Source: an uncultured Terrimonas sp. (GTDB taxonomy: Bacteria > Bacteroidota > Bacteroidia > Chitinophagales > Chitinophagaceae). From it: a DNA stretch of 7,339 nt. Positions 1 through 6,938 of this stretch are shown here, piece after piece. The first letter of the stretch is position 1; every line of letters starts with the position of its first letter. Location: positions 1-7,339 of the forward strand of contig CAMPJQ010000129.1 in assembly GCA_946886925.1 (NCBI GenBank). The letters are read 5' to 3'. The notes beneath the pieces are model-generated. The model ran no database searches. It saw only the letters and a list, made by a program, of their open reading frames with translations, and was not told the origin of the DNA. A program made the translations under genes and the position numbers.

Positions 1-168
1 GTCTATATTGGGGGTTTGCATGAACTTACTGCCATACGCACTGATGGTTTGGTAAGCGTGATCATCTGAAAGAATGATGACGATATTGGGACGTTTTGCT
101 TTTGGCTGGGCCGTGAGTGCAGTACAGGCGGCGAAGAGCATCAGTGCTGTTAGTGTAATTCTTTTCAT
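1..168 (-). CDS. Secreted S1-family sulfatase, N-terminal fragment (cut by window edge)
   Basis: Reading the minus strand from the ATG at 168-166 gives 56 codons open to the window edge. Residues 1-20 form a signal peptide: a basic start (MKR), a hydrophobic core and a likely cleavage after LTA, before Q21. Then comes RPNIVIILSDDHAYQTISAYG (split as RPNIVIILSDD, residues 26-36, and HAYQTISAYG), the first strand and metal-binding loop of the sulfatase/alkaline-phosphatase fold. D35 and D36 are the expected calcium ligands. TPNID at 52-56 matches the usual following helix start. The C-x-P-S-R motif and the rest of the active site lie outside the window, so activity cannot be judged. The SDDHAYQ style differs from the ADDMGYGD style of the upstream sulfatase, so the two are different subfamilies and not a recent duplication. 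The gene begins 11 bp after the stop of that sulfatase and should be co-transcribed with it. Cys15 (FAAC) could be read as a poor lipobox, but ordinary signal peptidase I cleavage looks better. Confidence 0.9.
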   Translation of the reverse strand, partial: MKRITLTALMLFAACTALTAQPKAKRPNIVIILSDDHAYQTISAYGSKFMQTPNID

Positions 169-179
169 CCGTATATTTT

Positions 180-1580
180 TCATTTTTTAATGAAAGGAAA
201 ATTTATATTCTCCGCATGCTCATTTTGCATGATGTTTTTTATGCGCTCTATTATGGCAGGATTTTCAGCAGCCGCATTTTTTGTTTCACCCGGATCAGCA
301 TCAAGGTTATACAATTGGATGGGGCTATCGGGGTCTTTCATAACGTTTAAGCGTACTCCTTTCCATTTGCCCGCACGAACAGCCTGGCGGCCACCATCTT
401 CATGAAACTCCCAGTATAAAAATTCGTGTTCCTTTTGTTTGCCTTTCAACGAAATTTCGGGTAGTAGTGAAATGCCATCCGTATATGGCGGCATAGGTGC
501 ACCGGCTATTGCGGCAAAGGTTGGCATAAAATCCCAAAAGGCCCCGGTGAAACCGGATACCCTACTTTTTTTAATAACAGCCGGCCAATAAGCGATCATG
601 GGAGTGCGTATACCGCCTTCGTACAGGTCTCTTTTTATGCCCCTGAAACCACCGCTGCTGTTAAAGAATGCAGGATCGTTACCGCCTTCGCGGTGGGGAC
701 CGTTATCGCTTGTGAAAATAATAAGGGTGTTTTTTTCAATCCCCAGTATTTTTAATTTTTCCATTACCTGTCCTACGTAATTATCCAGCCTGGCTACCAT
801 CGCCGCATAAGCTGCATGCGGGTAGGCCTGTGGCTGGTAGCCTTTGCCATCCCATACAGCGTTTATTGGTTTAGCCTTTTCATTGAATTTTCTCTTAAAG
901 TATTCAAACGTGCTGTCATCTTTTGGCAATTGCAAAGCCGCATGGGGCAAAGTGTAAGAGAGATATAGAAAAAAAGGTGCTGCTTTGTGCTCATCAATAA
1001 ATGCAAGGGCTTCCTTTTGTATGAGGTCTGGCGCATAGTGCTGCTGGATGGCAGGCGTATTGAAATAATCAACCCTTGTATCATTGTTCCATAAATGATC
1101 GGGAAAATAATTGTGCGACTGACGCTGGCAGTTGTAACCAAAAAAGCGATCAAAGCCCTGTTGATTGGGAGTGCCTGCTGATCCGGGGTAGCCCAATCCC
1201 CATTTACCGAAATCGCCGGTAGCATATCCTGCCTTCTTCAGCATTTCAGCCATAGTATATGCGGTATCGGGTAATGGCAATTGCCCTTCGGGTTGAACTT
1301 CATAATTGCCGCGAACAGGGGTATGGCCGGTATGCTGCCCTGTGAGTAAGGCAGAACGTGAAGGCGCACAAACCGATGTACCTGCATAAAATTGGGTGAA
1401 CCGTATTCCCCCGGCAGCCAGTTGGTCTATATGAGGAGTTTCAATATGTTTTTGCCCGTAGCAGCCCAGGTCGCCATAGCCCATATCATCTGCCAGTATA
1501 AAGACGATATTGGGTTTGGTTTGCGTAAAAGCGGCGAGTGATAAGAAACAATAAAGAAAGAGAACGGTTGCCTTTACCAT
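180..1580 (-). CDS. Secreted S1-family sulfatase (arylsulfatase A-like), complete
   Basis: A 466-residue enzyme expected to hydrolyse sulfate esters, probably on a glycan, after export to the periplasm or surface. Residues 1-20 are a signal peptide. PNIVFILADDMGYGD (23-37) supplies the calcium ligands D31 and D32. C71-A-P-S-R75 is the signature in which cysteine becomes formylglycine, so a maturation enzyme encoded elsewhere is needed. K126 sits in GKWGLG, where many sulfatases have GKWHLG. H213 (LPHAALQLP), D292-N293 (TSDNGPH) and K316 (GIKRDLYEGGIRTP) are the other expected active-site positions. The C-terminal subdomain is recognisable in WEFHEDGGRQAVR (390-402), GKWKGVR and LYNLDADPGETKN. 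Length is normal for the family and the frame is intact. The start at 1580 is the one that gives a clean signal peptide; no Shine-Dalgarno is seen. The second sulfatase follows after 11 bp. The true substrate and the exact S1 subfamily cannot be assigned from sequence by eye; 'arylsulfatase' is only a family label. Confidence 0.95.
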   Translation of the reverse strand: MVKATVLFLYCFLSLAAFTQTKPNIVFILADDMGYGDLGCYGQKHIETPHIDQLAAGGIRFTQFYAGTSVCAPSRSALLTGQHTGHTPVRGNYEVQPEGQLPLPDTAYTMAEMLKKAGYATGDFGKWGLGYPGSAGTPNQQGFDRFFGYNCQRQSHNYFPDHLWNNDTRVDYFNTPAIQQHYAPDLIQKEALAFIDEHKAAPFFLYLSYTLPHAALQLPKDDSTFEYFKRKFNEKAKPINAVWDGKGYQPQAYPHAAYAAMVARLDNYVGQVMEKLKILGIEKNTLIIFTSDNGPHREGGNDPAFFNSSGGFRGIKRDLYEGGIRTPMIAYWPAVIKKSRVSGFTGAFWDFMPTFAAIAGAPMPPYTDGISLLPEISLKGKQKEHEFLYWEFHEDGGRQAVRAGKWKGVRLNVMKDPDSPIQLYNLDADPGETKNAAAENPAIIERIKNIMQNEHAENINFPFIKK

Positions 1581-1622
1581 AAGGTGCTAATTTTTGAATC
1601 CCGGATTACTGCAAGATACAAA

Positions 1623-1637
1623 ACCGTAAAATACGGT
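1623..1637. repeat. Inverted repeat in the leader of the sulfatase pair
   Basis: ACCGTA and TACGGT form a perfect 6 bp inverted repeat around a 3 bp centre (AAA). It lies in the 97 bp gap between the stop of the 301-residue protein gene and the sulfatase start, about 43-57 bp upstream of that start. On the minus strand the right arm is followed by TTTTG only, so it is a poor intrinsic terminator: short stem and short T run. It could be a weak terminator or attenuator for the upstream gene, or a binding site for a regulator of the sulfatase operon. A second small dyad, AATCC-C-GGATT at 1597-1607, lies 28 bp away centre to centre. Function is inferred only. Confidence 0.35.
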
Positions 1638-1677
1638 CTGAAAATGATGTTATTGGTGCTATAGTGAGAAACATAGC

Positions 1678-2583
1678 TTACAGCAACCACCTTGCTTTGT
1701 ATATCCTTAATCCTTTTTGTTTAAAGATGCTGTTGCCTTCGAGGTCAAGCACTTCATCTGTCCACCACTTTTCTTTGGGCCGGATAATAATTGTGGGATA
1801 TCCTTCAGGTCCGGATGATACGCTCTTTATATTTTCCCCGAACCGGGTGTTTATCTTCTCCGCTTTTTTACTTTGTATATCTATTGTAAATATACCCGAA
1901 TGGGTGCTTAGCCACAGCGCCTCTTTGTTGTACATTTTGTACAGGTCATGCGCACCGTTGTCGGGCATGGCAATAGAGTCAACCACTATCAATGACGGAT
2001 TGTTTTTACCGGCATCATACCTGTATGTTTTTAATTGATCCCATGATACGGTATACAAAAGTTTTTTCTTTTTATCCCATACCAGGTTGTGCCCGTCGCG
2101 CAGGTAAAAGTCTTTGCGCACTGTTTGTTCAGGGTAATCTTTACCGGTAGTAACAAAAATGCTCATGAAATTGCCCGTACTGGATGCACTCACAATATTT
2201 CCGTCGGGCAGTTGTTCAACAGAATGGGTGTTGCCGCCGGCATGCGCATAAAACATTGTTTTCTTGTCGGATACGCGAACCAGCGCCACGCCTCCACCGG
2301 AAGCACACGCGAGTATATATTTTCCATTTTCAAGCGGTTTTGCATCACTCATCGCTTCAAACCATTTGGCGTGCTCCGGTTTAATGTCGGACCGAACAGC
2401 AGGTCTCCACTCCCACACAATTGCAGCGTCCGCTATGTCGGCAATGGCTACACGATTTTTTGATTGCTCGGAAAGTATAATATACTTTTTTCCCTTTTCG
2501 GGATGCCAGTTAGTTTGGGCATTTGAAGCGTGTAAAAATGCTGTGAGTAAAATGCTGGTAAGTAGGCTGATTGAATATTTCAT
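1678..2583 (-). CDS. Secreted beta-propeller-like protein of unknown function
   Basis: A 301-residue exported protein with a signal peptide at 1-22 (hydrophobic core SLLTSILLTAFL, cleavage near SNAQ). The mature part is built of short beta-rich units of about 40-50 residues: KYIILSEQSKNRVAIADI (33-50), ENGKYILACASGGGVALVRV (85-104), HSVEQLPDGNIVSAS (120-134), HNLVWDKKKKLLYTV (165-179), AHDLYKMYNKEALWLST (211-227) and HSGIFTIDIQSKKAEKI (228-244). This pattern fits a beta-propeller. Several units begin with or contain histidine (H114, H120, H165, H212, H228), a layout seen in propeller enzymes with a His-lined central channel, but no known catalytic signature could be confirmed. It may belong to a Bacteroidota family of uncharacterised secreted proteins (I suspect the DUF6528 group, not verified). 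It lies on the same strand as the sulfatases, 97 bp before them, and 119 bp after exonuclease III, so a shared role in sugar use is possible but not shown. No Shine-Dalgarno precedes the ATG. Confidence 0.85.
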   Translation of the reverse strand: MKYSISLLTSILLTAFLHASNAQTNWHPEKGKKYIILSEQSKNRVAIADIADAAIVWEWRPAVRSDIKPEHAKWFEAMSDAKPLENGKYILACASGGGVALVRVSDKKTMFYAHAGGNTHSVEQLPDGNIVSASSTGNFMSIFVTTGKDYPEQTVRKDFYLRDGHNLVWDKKKKLLYTVSWDQLKTYRYDAGKNNPSLIVVDSIAMPDNGAHDLYKMYNKEALWLSTHSGIFTIDIQSKKAEKINTRFGENIKSVSSGPEGYPTIIIRPKEKWWTDEVLDLEGNSIFKQKGLRIYKARWLL

Positions 2584-2702
2584 GTATGCTGCTATGGGTA
2601 TACAAATGCAAAATAATTTGTTCGTGCATCTGAATGGATTTTAATTTTTGTTTTCGGTTTATTTAGTTAAATACCTCTGTGTATTGGAGAGATATAATTC
2701 GT

Positions 2703-3476
2703 TTAGTCGTTTAACTCGATCCATACAGGTGCATGATCACTGGTTTTTTCCCATCCTCTCACATGGCGGTCAACGCCGGCGCCGGTGAGGCGGCTGCTGA
2801 GGTTCGGACTAAGCAGGAAATGATCAATGCGCAAACCTGCATCACGGCCATATGCATTGCGGAAATAATCCCAGAAAGTATAGATCTTCTCATCCGGGTA
2901 AAGTTTTCGTAGTGCATCCGTCCATCCCTGGCCTGCAAGGGTTCTAAAAGCAGCGCGAACTTCCGGGCGAAACAGTGCATCGTCTACCCATCGCTCCGGC
3001 TTATATACGTCAAGCTCTGTTGGCATTACATTATAATCTCCCGTTAGTACAGTTGGCTTACCAGATGCAAGAAGTTCGGCAGCGTGAAGTGTTAAGCGTT
3101 CAAACCAACGCAACTTATAATCGAATTTTGGCCCTGGAGCAGGATTGCCGTTGGGCAGGTACAGACAACCAACAACAATGTCGTTAATGACTGCTTCAAT
3201 ATAGCGGCTATGTAAATCTTCCGGGTCGCCCGGCAACGCACGGCATACTTCGCTGATCTTGTGGTTACGCGACAGGATGGCAACACCATTCCAGCTTTTT
3301 TGTCCATGCCAGATTGCAGCATAACCCGCATCTTGTATAGCCTGTTCCGGGAACTTTTCTTCGGGCGCTTTTAGCTCCTGCAGGCAAACAACATCAGGCT
3401 CTGTTTCACCCAGCCAGCGGAGCAGTACCGGCAGGCGTCCGTTTACGCCATTAACGTTATAGGTGGCAATTTTCAT
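2703..3476 (-). CDS. xth: Exodeoxyribonuclease III (AP endonuclease, ExoIII family)
   Basis: A 257-residue cytoplasmic DNA-repair enzyme that cuts at abasic sites and trims DNA 3' ends in base-excision repair. It belongs to the Mg-dependent endonuclease/exonuclease/phosphatase fold. Family motifs appear in the expected order: YNVNG (6-10, N7), CLQELK (31-36, with metal ligand E34), SWNGVAILSR (61-70), RYIEA (91-95), Y106 in GCLYLPNGN, GDYNV (146-150, with D147 and N149), the RIDHFLLS segment (216-223, D218) and SDHAPVW (246-252, with D247 and H248). These match E34, D151, N153, D229, D258 and H259 of the E. coli enzyme. Length is close to the usual 255-270 residues and there is no signal peptide. 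The ATG at 3476 starts directly at the conserved MKIATYNVNG, so the start is firm. It is a housekeeping gene; its position between the transporter and sulfatase genes is probably incidental. Confidence 0.97.
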   Translation of the reverse strand: MKIATYNVNGVNGRLPVLLRWLGETEPDVVCLQELKAPEEKFPEQAIQDAGYAAIWHGQKSWNGVAILSRNHKISEVCRALPGDPEDLHSRYIEAVINDIVVGCLYLPNGNPAPGPKFDYKLRWFERLTLHAAELLASGKPTVLTGDYNVMPTELDVYKPERWVDDALFRPEVRAAFRTLAGQGWTDALRKLYPDEKIYTFWDYFRNAYGRDAGLRIDHFLLSPNLSSRLTGAGVDRHVRGWEKTSDHAPVWIELND

Positions 3477-3496
3477 TGTAAATTATTCGTGTGGTA

Positions 3497-3504
3497 TAAA
3501 GGTA
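3497..3504 (-). promoter_or_regulatory. Possible -7 promoter element for xth
   Basis: On the minus strand this reads TACCTTTA, agreeing with the Bacteroidota -7 consensus TAnnTTTG at five of its six fixed positions. It ends 20 bp before the xth ATG, which would give a short leader. No matching -33 TTTG is present at the usual distance upstream, so the call is weak. Confidence 0.25.
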
Positions 3505-3827
3505 ATTGAAAAATAATCTAATCGCATGCGCATTACTTAAGCGGGTATATTTAAATGGCCGCTGGCTGGCAAACGCATTGGCCGGGTACACGGGTTTGTA
3601 AGCATACATGCAGGAAATATATACATGGAAAATATTTTTTTTGAATAACTAATTTTTTCACCGCAGGTCCGGAGATGAAGGAAAGTGTAATGACGGATTT
3701 CTTTAAGGGAGATTAATTCCAAAAAGGAAGGAATATTATAAAGCTTCTGTACATCTTACGACGGCTGATCATTATATAAATATATGTTCACTCACGAAAA
3801 CGTTGTAGTAATTATAGTTGTTTAGAT

Positions 3828-3850
3828 TAAACGTTTTAGTAAAAGGTTTA
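3828..3850. promoter_or_regulatory. 23 bp imperfect palindrome, candidate operator upstream of susC
   Basis: The left arm TAAACGTTTTA (3828-3838) and right arm TAAAAGGTTTA (3840-3850) pair at 10 of 11 positions around the central G3839; the only mismatch is G3833 against G3845. The site lies 79-101 bp upstream of the susC ATG and ends two bases before a possible -7 element (TACATTTA, 3853-3860). That position suits a repressor or activator site. The left arm also contains the 8 bp perfect palindrome AAACGTTT (3829-3836), which has the central CG typical of LacI/GalR-type operators. RNA hairpin formation is less likely to matter because the dyad would sit upstream of the inferred transcript start. 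Binding by any protein is inference. Confidence 0.45.
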
Positions 3851-3852
3851 CC

Positions 3853-3860
3853 TACATTTA
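3853..3860 (+). promoter_or_regulatory. Possible -7 promoter element for susC
   Basis: TACATTTA matches the Bacteroidota -7 consensus TAnnTTTG at five of six fixed positions. Transcription would begin near 3867 and give a leader of about 60 nt. No clear -33 TTTG lies at the right distance; the place is occupied by the 23 bp palindrome, which could fit a promoter dependent on an activator. An alternative of equal match, TATAGTTG, lies at 3813-3820. Confidence 0.25.
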
Positions 3861-3928
3861 TTACGGATAGCGATGCCTCTTTAATGCTCGTTATTACCCC
3901 TAACGATTTCAAACCAAAATAACCCATT

Positions 3929-6916
3929 ATGAAAAAGTTTCTTCTTCTATTCTCCCTCTGCTGCATTTTGACAGGCACAGCCTGGGCGCAAACCCGTGAG
4001 CTTACAGGCCGCGTACTAAGCAATGACAACAGTACCGCAATTTCAGGAGCCAGTATTACAGTTAAAGGCGCAGGCAATGGAGTTATTGCAGATGATGATG
4101 GGCAGTTTACCATTCCGATTCCCGCAAATGGTACTGCCATCCTGGTTGTTACTGCTCTTGGGTACATAAGTCAGGATATTACCGTTACCAGTCAAACCAA
4201 TCTTGTTATTCGCATGATCACAGGATCCATGGCTTTGGATGAGGTGGTAGTGGTTGGATACGGAGAACAAAAAAAGCGTGATCTAACAGGCGCTATTTCG
4301 CTGGTGCAATCGAAAGATATTGTACGGGCTAACCCTGTACTGGCAGCTAAAGCTATACAGGGACAGGTTGCGGGCGCTACTGTAACCAAGGCCAGTAACC
4401 GGCCCGGGGCGCCGTACAGTATCACGATCAGGGGCGAAAACACCATCAATAACTCTACTCAGCCATTGATCGTAATTGATGGTTTAATGGGTGGTGATAT
4501 CAATACCCTTAATCCCAATGATATCCAGTCAATGGATGTGCTCAAAGACGCTTCTTCTACTTCTATTTATGGCGCCCGTGGAGCAAATGGCGTTGTAATT
4601 ATTACTACTAAAAAAGGCGTTGCAGGAAAACCGAAAGTGAGTTATGATGGTTATGTGGGTGTGAAACAACTGGCGCATGTGCCTAAATTACGCACCAGTA
4701 CGGAGTTCTATAAATTGAATTATACAGACAGAATGGCTGCGGGACTTCCGGGTATTGTGTTTAGTATAGCCGAACAGGAAAATATTGATGCCGGTAAAAC
4801 CACCGATTGGGCCGATTTGATTACTGATCCCGGTATTCAAACCAGCCACAACATCAGTGTTTCGGGCGGAAATGACAGAACCATTTATCGCTTTTCCACA
4901 GGATACCTGAATGAAGAAGGCAATGTGCGATACACCGGGTATAAGCGTTATAATCTTAATGCAGGTTTGGATAGCAAACTCGGTGAGCGTGTTAAGGTAG
5001 GGTTTACTTCCTACCTCACTTACAGCGATCAGAACTGGGGCTCCCTTGAATCTTTAAGGGGTGCCTTTAGAGCAAGGCCAACGGGCACGGTTTACTTTTC
5101 GGATCTTACGAATCCAAGCCAGAATTCCGATTTCAGTGTAGACGGATATGCATACTGGATGGGAATAAACGACAAGCAGGTGCCCAATCCGTTGAATGAT
5201 ATTGATAAAACAACCTCTAAGTTTCAAACGACCCTTGCGTCAATTATGGCCAATACCTATGTTGAGGTAGCATTGTTTGAAGGATTGACATTTCGCTCGT
5301 CGCTTTCGGGATCTTATAACACACAAAGAGTAGGTGACTGGAGAGGCCAATGGGGGAAATCACAGATCGGCAAACTTCCGAGAACACAGCTCGATAACAG
5401 GATAACCGGCAATTATACCATTGATAATATCCTTAACTATAAAAAAGAGTTTGGCAAGCATAACATCACGTTTACCGGACTGCAAAGTGCTTTTTATCAA
5501 AGAGATGAAACATCTACCATCGCTGTAAAAGATCTGCCCTATACTTCTTACTGGTACGCATTAAATACCGGAACAATCACCAAACAGGAAAGCTCACTTA
5601 CTGAGCGTTCGCTCCTTTCCTTTATGGGCAGGATTAATTACACATTCAACGATAAATATTTATTAACTGTAACAGGCCGTTCAGATGGCGCGTCCCAGTT
5701 GGCTAAGGGAAATAAATGGGCGTTTTTCCCTTCAGTAGCTGTAGCATGGAGATTGGATGAAGAAAAATTTATTGAAAACCTCAATGCATTTTCTAATCTG
5801 AAATTAAGAGTAAGCTATGGCGAAGTAGGCAATTCAGTTGTAGAGCCCTACAGCACCCAGGCCAATTTATTAAACACCGGCTACGATTTTGATGGCGCAG
5901 CGGCCAATGGTTTTGCGCCGGCGAACCTGGCCAATAAAGACCTGAGATGGGAAAGAAGCAAGGAACTGAACCTCGGTATAGACTTCGGCATACTTAACAA
6001 CCGCATTTCCGCTTCTGTTGAACTATACAAAAGAAAAACAGTTGATTTGATCCTGAACCAGAAATTGCCAACGGTATCGGGCTTTAGCCAGGTGGTAGCA
6101 AACATAGGAGAGATTGAGAACAAGGGTGTAGAGATAACTTTGAATACAATTAATATTGCAAAGAATGATTTTAGCTGGAACACCACTTTCGCCTTTACCA
6201 AAAACAACAACAAGCTGCTGGAGTTGTATGGCGACGGACAAAAAGAAGATAAAGGGAATAAGCTTTTTGTAGGTCATCCCATCAGGGCAAATTTCGATTA
6301 CCAGTTTGACGGTATATGGCAGCTTCCCGATTCCAATGCTGCTAAAAGTTTCGGACAGGTTCCGGGTTCTATAAAAGTGGTAGATCAGAATAAGGACGGA
6401 AAGATTTCCTCAGCCGACGAAATTGACGACAGGGTTACACTCGGCACAGAGTTGCCCAACTGGATACTGGGCGTTACCAACCGGTTCAAATACAAAGCTT
6501 TCGACCTTTCTTTCTTCATCTATTACCGCAATGGTACAACATACAGGAACAGTACCCTGGCAGGAACCTTTGGCGAAAATGGTTCAAGGTACAATTCATT
6601 GGCCGAGTTGGATTACTGGACAAAAGACAATCCATCCAACACTTATTACTCACCTTTTGTTGCCAATCCATACAGGGGCGCCATTTTTTACCAGGACGCC
6701 AGTTTTTTAAGAATTTCTGATATTACTTTAGGATTTACGTTGCCGAAAAGGCAACTGGACCGATTGGGATTCTCTCATGCCCGCTTCTATGTGCAGGTTT
6801 CTAATCCTTTTATATTTACCGACTATATCGGGTTTGATCCCGAGTTCAATTCGGCTATATACCAGGATGATGTGCCTTCAGTAATTTATACCGCGGGATT
6901 AAATATCAGTTTGTAA
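3929..6916 (+). CDS. susC: SusC/RagA-family TonB-dependent outer-membrane transporter
   Basis: A complete 995-residue outer-membrane transporter that, with its SusD partner, imports oligosaccharides or other bulky nutrients using TonB energy. Residues 1-20 are a signal peptide (cleavage after AWA, before Q21). Residues 22-98 form the carboxypeptidase-regulatory-like beta domain common at the N-terminus of SusC (LTGRVLSNDNSTAISGASITVKG starts it; the run is cited in part). The TonB-box region LDEVVVVGYG is at 103-112, followed by KKRDLTGAISLV. The plug covers about 115-230, with SITIRGEN (164-171), PLIVIDGLMGG (179-189), DVLKDASSTSIYGARGANG (203-221) and VVIITTKKG. The remainder is the beta-barrel, ending in a short strand with NISL. 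There is no STN domain between the signal peptide and the regulatory-like domain. An EF-hand-like loop, DQNKDGKISSADE, lies at 819-831. The start is supported by the signal peptide; no Shine-Dalgarno is present. SusD starts 22 bp after the stop, so they form an operon. The ligand cannot be told; the gene symbol names the family, not starch uptake. Confidence 0.96.
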   Translation: MKKFLLLFSLCCILTGTAWAQTRELTGRVLSNDNSTAISGASITVKGAGNGVIADDDGQFTIPIPANGTAILVVTALGYISQDITVTSQTNLVIRMITGSMALDEVVVVGYGEQKKRDLTGAISLVQSKDIVRANPVLAAKAIQGQVAGATVTKASNRPGAPYSITIRGENTINNSTQPLIVIDGLMGGDINTLNPNDIQSMDVLKDASSTSIYGARGANGVVIITTKKGVAGKPKVSYDGYVGVKQLAHVPKLRTSTEFYKLNYTDRMAAGLPGIVFSIAEQENIDAGKTTDWADLITDPGIQTSHNISVSGGNDRTIYRFSTGYLNEEGNVRYTGYKRYNLNAGLDSKLGERVKVGFTSYLTYSDQNWGSLESLRGAFRARPTGTVYFSDLTNPSQNSDFSVDGYAYWMGINDKQVPNPLNDIDKTTSKFQTTLASIMANTYVEVALFEGLTFRSSLSGSYNTQRVGDWRGQWGKSQIGKLPRTQLDNRITGNYTIDNILNYKKEFGKHNITFTGLQSAFYQRDETSTIAVKDLPYTSYWYALNTGTITKQESSLTERSLLSFMGRINYTFNDKYLLTVTGRSDGASQLAKGNKWAFFPSVAVAWRLDEEKFIENLNAFSNLKLRVSYGEVGNSVVEPYSTQANLLNTGYDFDGAAANGFAPANLANKDLRWERSKELNLGIDFGILNNRISASVELYKRKTVDLILNQKLPTVSGFSQVVANIGEIENKGVEITLNTINIAKNDFSWNTTFAFTKNNNKLLELYGDGQKEDKGNKLFVGHPIRANFDYQFDGIWQLPDSNAAKSFGQVPGSIKVVDQNKDGKISSADEIDDRVTLGTELPNWILGVTNRFKYKAFDLSFFIYYRNGTTYRNSTLAGTFGENGSRYNSLAELDYWTKDNPSNTYYSPFVANPYRGAIFYQDASFLRISDITLGFTLPKRQLDRLGFSHARFYVQVSNPFIFTDYIGFDPEFNSAIYQDDVPSVIYTAGLNISL

Positions 6917-6938
6917 ATCTTAATTAAAACGATCCACA

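Larger units (their letters stand above)
3477..3928. other. Gene-free divergent intergenic region between xth and susC
   Basis: This 452 bp AT-rich stretch separates two divergent genes and should hold both promoters. I see no convincing coding sequence; the longest open stretch (3722-3537 on the minus strand) has no protein-like pattern. Visible elements are the palindrome CGCATGCG (3523-3530), AAAATATTTT (3629-3638) leading into a run of eight T (3635-3642), TTCC-AAAAA-GGAA (3717-3729), two copies of AAACGTT (3798-3804 and 3829-3835), and a 23 bp dyad (3828-3850). No tRNA, known riboswitch or transposon end was recognised. Its size is larger than needed for two simple promoters, which leaves room for regulation of susC. 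Confidence 0.8.

Noticed and set aside
124..126. Cys15 of the truncated sulfatase as a lipobox cysteine
   Set aside because: The preceding residues (LFAA) are a poor lipobox, and a better signal peptidase I site (LTA before Q21) follows.
863..1225. 120-codon open frame on the minus strand inside the sulfatase
   Set aside because: It is out of frame with a sulfatase that carries all family motifs; it is a by-product of that gene's codons.
1..1580. Recent tandem duplication of the two sulfatases
   Set aside because: Their N-terminal metal-binding segments differ clearly (SDDHAYQTISAYG against ADDMGYGDLGCYG), as do their signal peptides, so they are separate subfamilies.
1664..2644. Several plus-strand open frames of 66-126 codons opposite the 301-residue protein gene
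   Set aside because: They overlap one another and the real gene, show no family features, and none has a plausible start context.
2670..2685. AATAC-CTCTGT-GTATT inverted repeat after xth, considered as a terminator
   Set aside because: The stem has only five mostly A/T pairs and no T run follows on the minus strand, so it does not qualify as an intrinsic terminator.
3537..3722. 61-codon open frame on the minus strand in the divergent spacer
   Set aside because: It overlaps the putative regulatory region, has no recognisable motif, signal peptide or periodic pattern, and its composition looks random.
6920..6927. TTAATTAA palindrome between susC and susD
   Set aside because: An 8 bp A/T palindrome in a short AT-rich spacer is expected by chance, and the spacing shows a normal susC-susD operon.
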